Shown here: positions 1-5,297 of the stretch, piece after piece
How positions within the stretch are numbered: position 1 is the stretch's first letter
Layout: the number at the start of each line of letters is the position of its first letter
Assembly: GCA_020717935.1 (NCBI GenBank)
Contig: DYDK01000129.1
Coordinates: 1 to 5,297 of the forward strand
Reading direction: 5' to 3'
DNA from: Desulfocapsa sp.
Lineage (GTDB): Bacteria > Desulfobacterota > Desulfobulbia > Desulfobulbales > Desulfocapsaceae
DNA length: 5,297 bases
Notes under the pieces: model-generated
Seen by the model: only the letters and a program-made list of their open reading frames with translations
The model's database searches: none
Told to the model about the DNA's origin: nothing
Translations under genes and position numbers: made by a program

Positions 1-90
1 CACCAAATTGGGGGTCAAACCTCCTTCCTCGTTACAATAACTCGGGAATTTAGGTTATAAAAAGCGGGATAAAAAACGGGAAACTTCAGT

Positions 91-146
91 TTGCATATTT
101 GCCGGATGTTATTTTTTCCTCCTATTATCTCTTTCCGGCTATGCAA
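91..146. repeat. Imperfect long inverted repeat, TTGCATA/GCCGGA arms
   Basis: The left arm is TTGCATA (91-97), three T, then GCCGGA (101-106). The right arm is TCCGGC (134-139) directly followed by TATGCAA (140-146). All 13 bases of the right arm pair with the left arm, with only the three T left unpaired. The loop of 27 bases is pyrimidine-rich. It could be a folded RNA, a cruciform, an operator or the end of a degraded mobile element. The sequence does not decide between these, and no long T run follows it, so a simple terminator is unlikely. Confidence 0.55.
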
Positions 147-241
147 CGGTTTTTGAGGAATTATTTTCATTTTCTTCTGTTTTTATGAAAAAAAAGCAGT
201 AATGTCCGGTTTGAAAATTGTATGAAAGCATCAAGTTAAAT

Positions 242-266
242 AACCTCCGGCAAAGCCGGTGAGGTT
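242..266. repeat. Compact GC-rich hairpin with AAA loop
   Basis: AACCT (242-246) and CCGGC (247-251), a three-base AAA loop (252-254), then GCCGG (255-259), a two-base TG bulge (260-261) and AGGTT (262-266). This gives ten base pairs with one small bulge, a strong structure in otherwise AT-rich DNA. Only three T follow on the plus strand, and the minus-strand side continues into a mixed A/T stretch, so it is a poor intrinsic terminator. REP-like repeats and the subterminal hairpins of IS200/IS605 elements look similar, but no second copy or transposase is present in this window. Confidence 0.5.
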
Positions 267-349
267 TCCAAACGAAAATTAATTATGGCTATGCATGATC
301 AGCAATCCGAATTGGTACATGAACAAACCTTGCTCTGAGCAAACATAGT

Positions 350-381
350 GGAAGTTCCGGTTCCCAGAACCTCCGATTTTT
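350..381 (+). terminator. Possible rho-independent terminator
   Basis: GGAAGTTC (350-357) pairs with GAACCTCC (367-374) at seven of eight positions (one A/C mismatch) across a nine-base loop. The stem is followed by GA and five T (377-381). The geometry fits a modest intrinsic terminator for plus-strand transcription. No convincing gene lies upstream for it to serve, so it may end a transcript entering from outside the window, or be chance. Confidence 0.35.
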
Positions 382-431
382 AGAATTGGCTGTGGCCGCT
401 TAAATAGACAAAGATATGCCCCACGACAATA

Positions 432-581
432 GTGAGACAAGAGTACATCATCGTGCCTGCTGGATTAAATCAACAGGATGTCTTTATCTCTACTATTTTG
501 GAAAATGTTGATGGTCAGCAGACGACAATTACTGAATATGATCACAGTTGTTCCGCTGAATTTGAGCATCCTGAAAAATGA
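432..581 (+). CDS. Doubtful small ORF, 49 codons, unknown function
   Basis: Starting at GTG 432, this frame stays open to TGA 579-581, 35 bases before the Fic start. It would give an acidic 49-residue peptide containing VPAGLNQQDVF and ending in EFEHPEK. The residue mix is plausible for protein, but there is no Shine-Dalgarno sequence before the GTG and I recognise no family. The frame is open from just after a TAG at 405-407, so it could also be the surviving tail of a degraded gene whose upstream codons (from ATG 285) are now broken by stops at 336, 381 and 405. I give this as a possibility only. Confidence 0.2.
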   Translation: MRQEYIIVPAGLNQQDVFISTILENVDGQQTTITEYDHSCSAEFEHPEK

Positions 582-616
582 TTTCTTATCCAATATTTCC
601 GGCAGTGTGAACTTTA

Positions 617-1660
617 ATGTCTACCCTCTCCCTTTTTGGCATCAACAAAAGCCCTGTTCCCGGAAGCACAAGCTGGTATCTCGCTGATCTGGGCGAGTTT
701 CGCGGCAAGCAGGAACTTTATACACGCCAGGCCCCGCAACGACTCAAAAATCTGCGCGAACATGCTTTGATCGAAAGTGCTGTCTCCAGTAACCGACTGG
801 AGGGAGTTGAAGTCGATCCCAGCCGCGTTCGCAATGTGCTGGCCGCGCCCAAACCCCTGTTTCGTGATCGCGATGAGGAAGAGGTGCGCGGCTATCGTGA
901 AGCTCTTCGCCTCATTCATGAACAGGGCGATAGTCTGTTCTTGAGCGAAGAGACTCTTTGCCAACTCCACCGGCTGACCCGTGGCCAGATATGGGATGCC
1001 GGTTGCTACAAATCCAAGGATGGCGACATCATTGAACGCTACGCCGATGGCCGGGAACGGGTGCGCTTCCGCACGGTCCCGGCTCTGGAGACCCCACTGC
1101 ACATGGCGCAACTGATCACCGACTGGCATCGCTGCCTGGAAGAACGCTGGATTCATCCACTCATCGCCATGGCTGCCTTCAACCTTGACTTCCTCTGCAT
1201 CCATCCTTTTCGTGACGGCAATGGTCGCGTCTCCAGACTCCTCCTCCTTTTACAATGTCAGCACCAGGGCTTTGATGTTGGTCGCTACATCAGTCTTGAA
1301 CGCCTTATTGAGCAAAACAAGGAACGCTATTACGAAACCCTGGAACAAAGCTCGCATGGTTGGCACGAGAACCAGCACGATCCTTGGCCCTACATCAATT
1401 TCATGCTTTCCATTCTCAAGACCGCCTACCAGGAATTCGCCGAACGAGTCGGCGACATCCAGGCCCCCCGTGGTTCAAAGACCGAAATGATCCTGTCCGC
1501 CCTTACTCGACTACCCCACGAGTTCACTGTTGCCCAGTTGGAACAAGCTACCCCTGGAGTCAGCCGTGAGATGCTGCGCCGCGTTCTTGGCGAACAGAAA
1601 GGCAAAACTGTCGAATGCGTTGGCCGCGGCCCCGGGGCCAAATGGATAAAGAAAGGGTAG
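617..1660 (+). CDS. Fic family protein (predicted AMP transferase) with autoinhibitory N-terminus
   Basis: Fic enzymes usually transfer AMP from ATP to a Ser, Thr or Tyr hydroxyl of a target protein; some members remove AMP or transfer other groups. The 347-residue product has the full catalytic motif HPFRDGNGR at about residues 196-204, with H196 as predicted base and D200/N202 for metal and phosphate binding. Near the N-terminus SNRLEG (residues 58-63) fits the inhibitory motif [S/T]xxxE[G/N], where E62 would block productive ATP binding. This is the class in which the inhibitory helix lies N-terminal in the same chain. The last ~60 residues look like a winged-helix domain, suggesting DNA or partner binding. 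There is no signal peptide or membrane segment, so it should be cytoplasmic. ATG 617 is the first possible ATG start because TGA lies in frame at 608-610; the ribosome site is weak. The frame is intact and GC-richer than its surroundings. The target protein cannot be told from sequence. Confidence 0.93.
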   Translation: MSTLSLFGINKSPVPGSTSWYLADLGEFRGKQELYTRQAPQRLKNLREHALIESAVSSNRLEGVEVDPSRVRNVLAAPKPLFRDRDEEEVRGYREALRLIHEQGDSLFLSEETLCQLHRLTRGQIWDAGCYKSKDGDIIERYADGRERVRFRTVPALETPLHMAQLITDWHRCLEERWIHPLIAMAAFNLDFLCIHPFRDGNGRVSRLLLLLQCQHQGFDVGRYISLERLIEQNKERYYETLEQSSHGWHENQHDPWPYINFMLSILKTAYQEFAERVGDIQAPRGSKTEMILSALTRLPHEFTVAQLEQATPGVSREMLRRVLGEQKGKTVECVGRGPGAKWIKKG

Positions 1661-1692
1661 TGTCGCTTAAAAGAGGGTAGCAATAAGGGTAG
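1654..1692 (+). repeat. Three AGGGTAG direct repeats between fic and the exonuclease gene
   Basis: AGGGTAG occurs at 1654-1660, 1674-1680 and 1686-1692. The first copy contains the TAG stop of the Fic gene; the second and third continue as AGGGTAGCA. Start-to-start distances are 20 and 12 bases, so they are not evenly phased. They might be a small duplication or a protein site, or chance in a purine-rich spacer. Confidence 0.4.
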
Positions 1693-1707
1693 CAGTCAAC
1701 ACGCAAC

Positions 1708-1711
1708 AGGA
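1708..1711 (+). promoter_or_regulatory. Ribosome binding site of the exonuclease gene
   Basis: AGGA lies seven bases before ATG 1719. This supports that start, which also places the conserved D9/H11 metal-binding motif at the expected distance from the N-terminus. Confidence 0.5.
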
Positions 1712-1718
1712 CGATCCT

Positions 1719-2980
1719 ATGGTCAAATTCATTCACACCGCTGATATCCATCTCGATAGCCCGCTCAAGGGGCTTGAAGCCCGTGAAGATGCCCCGATTG
1801 ATGAGATACGGGGGGCAACGAGGCGGGCCTTTGACAATCTGGTTGATCTGGCTATCGAAGAGGAAGTGGACTTTATCCTGATTGCCGGCGATCTTTACGA
1901 TGGGGACTGGAAGGATTACAATACCGGCCTTTTTTTCGTGTCCCGAATGGGCCGCCTTGCCAAGGCTGGAATTCGGGTTCTCATTGTTTCTGGCAACCAC
2001 GATGCTGCCAGCCAGATAACCAAAGCCATGCCTTTACCGGATAATGTCACGCTGTTTTCTTCCAAGAAACCGCAATCATTAAAAATTGACGACTTGAAGG
2101 TCGTAGTACATGGTCAAAACTACTAATCCAAAGCCATGGTTGACAACCTGGCCAGCCATTACCCCCAGGCTGATGGTGAGTTCTTCAATATCGGACTGCT
2201 TCATACAGCCTTGACTGGCCGTGATGGTCACGAGAATTATGCGCCCTGCGCCCTGGATGAGCTGAAGGCAAAGGGTTATGATTATTGGGCGTTGGGCCAT
2301 ATCCATAAACGGGAAGTTGTTTGTGAAGCCCCATTGGTGGTCTTTCCTGGTAATATCCAGGGCCGCCACATCAAGGAAATAGGGGCAAAGAGCGTTACTA
2401 TGGTGACCATTGACAATGGCCGTATTCCTGAAATTACAGAACATGAGCTTGATGTCCTGCGCTGGGCCATCTGCCAGGTTGATCTGTCTGGGTGCGAAAC
2501 AGTTGATGCCGCTTACAGCTTGGTGCGGCAGGGGTTTGAGCAGGAGCAGGTCCGTGCGGACGGCATGACCTTTTGGCGCTGCGGCTTGTTTTGACCGGGA
2601 AATGTCCTGTGCATGGTCAACTCCTTGAGCGGACGGCTCAATGGACGGAGGAATTTCGTGGAATTGCCCTGGCCATGAGTAATGTCTGGCTGGAAAAAGT
2701 GGTCTTTCAGACAAGCCGCAAGGTGAGTCTTGAGAATATTTTTGGCAATGATACGCCAATATCCAGCTTGCTCAATGCCATTGAGAATCTGCGCCTGACT
2801 GATGAGTCTCTGATGGCACTGGTACCGGAGCTGACTACTCTGAAAATCAAGTTGCCGCCTGAAATTCACGCCGATGACGAACCTTTTCTTGATCTCTCTC
2901 CGGGCAAACTCGTAGGTCTCTGCGCTGAGGCCCAGGAACTCCTGATTGCCAGACTTCTTCAGCATGGAGAAACGAGATGA
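1719..2980 (+). pseudogene. Broken DNA-repair exonuclease, YhaO/SbcD-type metallophosphoesterase
   Basis: An intact copy would be a calcineurin-like, probably Mn-dependent nuclease acting with its ATPase partner on DNA ends, like Mre11 or SbcD. The first piece (1719-2126, 135 aa) has the metal motifs TADIHLD (D9, H11), GDLYD (D58, D61) and GNHD (N93, H94). An in-frame TAA at 2124-2126 follows HGQNY. The same frame continues with GLLHT (about residue 162) and GHIH (H194, H196), the remaining metal-site motifs, to a TGA at 2592-2594. From about 2573 the family-like sequence (ALRLVLTG and onward) continues in another frame to TGA 2978-2980, so one base is missing near 2571-2576. Repaired, the protein would be about 420 residues, usual for YhaO-like proteins. 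The metal site is split by the nonsense codon, so no active nuclease is expected. The end overlaps the ATPase start. Confidence 0.9.
2966..2970 (+). promoter_or_regulatory. Ribosome binding site of the YhaN-like gene
   Basis: GGAGA lies six bases before ATG 2977, inside the end of the exonuclease gene. Together with the ATGA start/stop overlap (2977-2980) it indicates translational coupling of the two genes in the ancestral operon. With the exonuclease frame broken upstream, coupled translation of the ATPase would be weakened. Confidence 0.6.
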
Positions 2981-5022
2981 AACTGAAACGACTTGAGATG
3001 AAGGCCTTTGGCCCTTTTACCGACCGGATACTGGAGTTTGATTCTCAGGGGTCTGGGTTGCACATTATCTATGGTCAGAACGAGGCCGGTAAAAGTAGTT
3101 CCCTGCGGGCTCTTAAAGCATTGCTCTATGGCTTTCCCATGCAGACACCTGATAATTTCATTCACAGTTATGATCAACTTTTGGTGGGAGGCTGTATTGA
3201 AAACGAGTCGGGGAAAGAATTTTACTTTCAACGACGCAAGAAAAAACAAGGCGATATCCTTGATGCGGCTGGAAACCCGGTGCGTCCTGAAGAGCTGGCG
3301 CCATTTCTTCGTTCTGTAGAGCCTGAAATTTTTGAGTCCCTGTACGGCATTGATCATGCTGGCCTGGTCAAGGGCGGGGAAGACATTCTTGCCAGTAAAG
3401 GAGAAGTGGGACAAGCACTTTTTGCCGCTGCCTCAGGTGTCTCTTCGTTGGGTGAAGTGGCTGAAAAACTTGAACAGGAGGCCGCCGACCTCTTCAAGTC
3501 AGCCGGACAACTTCCAGAGATCAACAAGGCGATCAAAAGGTATAAAGAATTACAAAGTAGCGTTAAAGAAATCAGTCTTTCAACGAAGGAATGGAAAGAT
3601 CACCGAAAAGCTCTGGAGAGTGAGCTTGCGGCCAGGGGTAAATTAGAGCAGAAAAGAAATCACAAAAACCTAGAGTGGCATCGTCTGGAACGATTGCGAC
3701 AGGCGGTGCCGGAATTGGCATCCTTGGCATTATTACAGGAGCAACTCCGGATAACAGGTGAGATTGTTCATCTGCCATCTGATTTTGCCGAAAGGTTTCA
3801 TCTGGTGAGCCAAGGAATTCGCGAAGCAGGACAAAATCTGCAACGAGAGAATGAGCGACTCGTTCAACTGGTTGGGCAGCGCCAAAATATTTCGTTGAAT
3901 CAGGAACTGCTGAGTCAGGCCGAGGTTGTAGACGATTTCCATCAACGACTGGGAGAATATCGCAAGGGCCAGAAAGACAGGCCGGTGCGGGAAGGGATGC
4001 GCATCAGTCTCCGCCAGGAAGCGGGGGCTTTGCTGGAGCAGGTGCGGCCTGATGTGGCGTTGAAGGATGTGGAGAGTTTACGGCCAGTGCTGGCCAAGAA
4101 AAGGACTGTGCAAGCATTAAGTCCGCAATATGCGGCCATTCGTGAACAACTTGTTACGGCTGAAAAGCGGATTAAGACTGGCAGGCAGGAGCAGGTTGAG
4201 ATTGAGGGGAAGCTTGCGGTATTGCCGGAATTAAAAGATCATAAAAGGCTTCAGCAGGTTATAAAGCTGGCCCAGAAGGCTGGCGATATTGACACTCTTC
4301 TGGCCAAGGGAAGTGCTGATGTTGATCTGGGGAAAAGGGTGTGCCTCACCGATTTGAATCAGATCGGTCTCTGGCTTGGTGATCTTTCTGCCCTGATGGA
4401 ACTTGCTTTGCCCTTGTCAGTAACTCTGGATCAATTTGAAAAAGACTACAGCCTGATCGCTGATAAAAAGCGGGAAATCCTTCAAGATCGAGATAAAAAT
4501 GTCAAGGATTTGAAGTATGCTCTGGCTGAGGCAAAAAAGATGGAGTATGCCTACGAAGTTCCAACGGAACAGGAGTTGGCCAAGAGTCGTGACAAACGGC
4601 AAGAGGGGTGGAAGATTGTTCGGCAACAATGGCTTGACAAGATAGAACCGACTGACGAAGCGCGAAAGTATCATCCCGATCTTCCTCTTGCTGATGCCTA
4701 CGAATATCATGTGGAGCAGGCAGATTCCATAGCCGACCGCTTGCGTCGAGAGGCGGACCGAGTTGCAAAAACAGCCGCTTTACGGGTACAGATTGAAGAG
4801 TTACATGAAGCTTTGGCCGAAAGTGACAGGAAACTTGCGGAATTGGAACAGCAAGGACAAGGACTTGATGAGCGCTGGAAACTGGTGTGGGAGCATTTGG
4901 GAATACATCCTCGAACGCCAAAGGAGATGATCGCCTGGCTTGCGAAGATGGAAAAGCTCCGTTTTCAGGTTGCTGAAATCAGAAAAAAAGAGCAGGAGCT
5001 GGAGCCCTCTGTGTCAATGTAA
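2977..5022 (+). pseudogene. Truncated YhaN-like ATPase (SMC/Rad50/SbcC-type), C-terminus lost to an IS
   Basis: YhaN-like proteins are large ABC-type ATPases with a long coiled coil that pair with a YhaO-type nuclease in DNA repair. The N-terminal ATPase half is well preserved. MKLKRLEMKAFGPF begins the first strand, and GQNEAGKS (residues 33-40) is the Walker A motif. FESLYGIDHAGL with GEVGQALFAAASG (about residues 118-154) is typical of the YhaN head. From about residue 160 onward the sequence is rich in E, K, Q, L and R with heptad-like spacing, as in a coiled coil. The frame stays open for 681 residues, while family members are usually about 1000 residues or more. The ABC signature, Walker B and the returning coiled coil are absent. 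The last native residues are around EQELEP; PSVSM and the TAA at 5020-5022 come wholly or partly from the inserted element. Without the second nucleotide-binding half it cannot form a working ATPase head. Confidence 0.9.
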
Positions 5023-5033
5023 GCGAGACACAT

Positions 5034-5052
5034 CACTATGCAAAAATTAGTG
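5034..5052 (+). other. Small hairpin and minimal leader ORF before the transposase gene
   Basis: CACTA (5034-5038) and TAGTG (5048-5052) are perfect inverse complements around a nine-base A-rich loop. A five-codon frame, ATG 5038 to TAG 5053-5055, overlaps the hairpin. Both lie in the untranslated leader of the IS. They could dampen transposase expression, but features this small also arise by chance. Confidence 0.25.
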
Positions 5053-5062
5053 TAGGGCGGCC

Positions 5063-5067
5063 AGGAG
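5063..5067 (+). promoter_or_regulatory. Ribosome binding site of the transposase OrfA
   Basis: AGGAG lies seven bases before ATG 5075, a strong match that decides the start of the OrfA reading frame. Confidence 0.7.
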
Positions 5068-5074
5068 TTTCACC

Positions 5075-5297
5075 ATGAAAAACGAAGCCAACAATCAAGA
5101 TATCGGGAATCAAATGCCAGAGAGTACAGCCACGCTATCCCTTCCTGTCAGGCCCGATCCTGAGGTATCGGCGAGCAAGGCCAGGCGGAAATTTACCGCT
5201 CAATACAAATTACGCATCTTGACCGAGGTTGACCGATGCGTAGAGGATGGCCAAATTGGAGCTATCCTGCGTCGAGAAGGTATTTATCATTCCAATA
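5075..5297 (+). CDS. IS3-family transposase OrfA, 5' part only
   Basis: The visible 74 codons give an N-terminal part of a helix-turn-helix transposase subunit. After a variable, low-complexity leader of about 35 residues comes ARRKFTAQYKLRIL (about residues 36-49) and then GQIGAILRREGIYHSN (about 59-74). This arrangement is characteristic of OrfA proteins of IS3-type elements, where this domain binds the terminal repeats. In IS3 elements OrfA is followed by OrfB, the DDE catalytic part, often joined by a -1 frameshift; both lie beyond the window edge. There is no stop or damage in the visible part, so the element may be recent. The family call rests on recognition of the HTH segment; the IS subgroup is not assigned. 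Confidence 0.8.
   Translation, partial: MKNEANNQDIGNQMPESTATLSLPVRPDPEVSASKARRKFTAQYKLRILTEVDRCVEDGQIGAILRREGIYHSN

Larger units (their letters stand above)
1..616. other. AT-rich region upstream of the Fic gene with no convincing gene
   Basis: This stretch is visibly richer in A and T than the genes downstream, with many runs of A or T. All frames are broken by frequent stops, and no rRNA, tRNA or CRISPR pattern is seen. It does hold three inverted-repeat structures (91-146, 242-266, 350-374) and one weak small reading frame (432-581), listed separately. Weak promoter-like pairs can be picked out, such as TTGAAA at 211 with TTAAAT at 236 (spacer 19) and TTGAGC at 562 with a poor -10 near 586, but none is good enough to call. 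In the frame of the small ORF, a short run from ATG 285 is interrupted by stops at 336, 381 and 405, which could be debris of a decayed gene or chance. Confidence 0.6.
5010..5297 (+). mobile_element. Left end of an IS3-family insertion sequence (runs off the window)
   Basis: Coding sequence of the YhaN-like gene ends abruptly near 5010, and a transposase gene begins 65 bases later. The likely terminus starts with TGTGTCAATG or TGTCAATG at 5010-5012, in keeping with the 5'-TG ends of IS3-family elements. The exact boundary, the right end and any target-site duplication cannot be fixed because the element leaves the window. Within the end, TGTGTC (5010-5015) and GACACA (5027-5032) form a small inverted repeat, a possible transposase binding site. 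Confidence 0.7.

Noticed and set aside
1..616. CRISPR array, tRNA, group II intron domain V or other known RNA in the gene-poor region
   Set aside because: No regularly spaced repeats, cloverleaf or domain V-like hairpin could be recognised; only the isolated hairpins listed are supported.
478..687. Plus-strand frame of 69 codons overlapping the start of the Fic gene
   Set aside because: It overlaps 71 bases of Fic in another frame, has no ribosome site and no family-like sequence.
614..1204. Long minus-strand open frame of 196 codons opposite the Fic gene
   Set aside because: It lies wholly opposite the Fic coding region, which has a clear catalytic motif, and shows no recognisable domain; it arises from the GC-rich codon pattern of the other strand.
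1660..1672. Possible second IS end after fic, as GTGTCGCTTA resembles the reverse complement of the IS end (GTGTCTCGCTTA)
   Set aside because: The match is short and needs a two-base gap, and no transposase or disrupted gene is found beside it.
2124..2126. Recoded stop (selenocysteine or pyrrolysine)
   Set aside because: The stop is TAA; selenocysteine uses TGA and pyrrolysine TAG.
2136..2594. Separate gene starting at ATG 2136
   Set aside because: It is in the same frame as the broken exonuclease and continues its domain; no Shine-Dalgarno site precedes the ATG, which is an internal methionine.
2568..2596. Programmed -1 frameshift in the exonuclease gene
   Set aside because: The codons ACC TTT TGG do not form a canonical X XXY YYZ slippery site, and the gene already has an upstream nonsense codon, so decay is simpler.

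Overview
The window looks like an accessory stretch of a Gram-negative bacterial chromosome. The protein style (a Fic enzyme with a C-terminal winged helix, a YhaO/YhaN-type repair pair, an IS3-type element) would fit a Desulfobacterota or related proteobacterial genome. That placement is an inference from remembered family resemblance, not from a search. Base composition is uneven by eye: the first ~600 bases are AT-rich, the Fic gene is clearly GC-richer, and the ATPase gene is intermediate.

Layout. Positions 1-616 contain no convincing gene. They hold an AT-rich stretch with three separate inverted-repeat or hairpin structures (91-146, 242-266, 350-374) and one doubtful 49-codon reading frame (432-581). 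Positions 617-1660 encode an apparently intact Fic-family protein (347 aa) with a perfect HPFxDGNGR catalytic motif and an N-terminal autoinhibitory motif. After a 58-base spacer with three AGGGTAG repeats comes a DNA-repair exonuclease of the SbcD/YhaO metallophosphoesterase type (1719-2980), broken by an in-frame TAA and then a one-base frameshift. Its stop overlaps the start of a Rad50/SbcC-like ATPase of the YhaN type (2977-5022) in an ATGA junction. The ATPase reads openly for 681 codons but lacks its C-terminal half, because the left end of an insertion sequence begins at about 5010 and supplies the stop codon. The IS carries the start of an IS3-family OrfA transposase (5075 to beyond the window edge).

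How the genes fit together. The exonuclease and ATPase would have formed a Mre11-Rad50-like nuclease/ATPase complex made from a translationally coupled operon. Three independent lesions (nonsense, frameshift, IS insertion) show that the module is no longer functional here. The Fic gene just upstream on the same strand has kept all recognisable functional motifs. I see no evidence for a wholly new system. The most notable points are the decay of the nuclease/ATPase module beside an intact Fic gene, and the unexplained structured AT-rich region upstream of fic.
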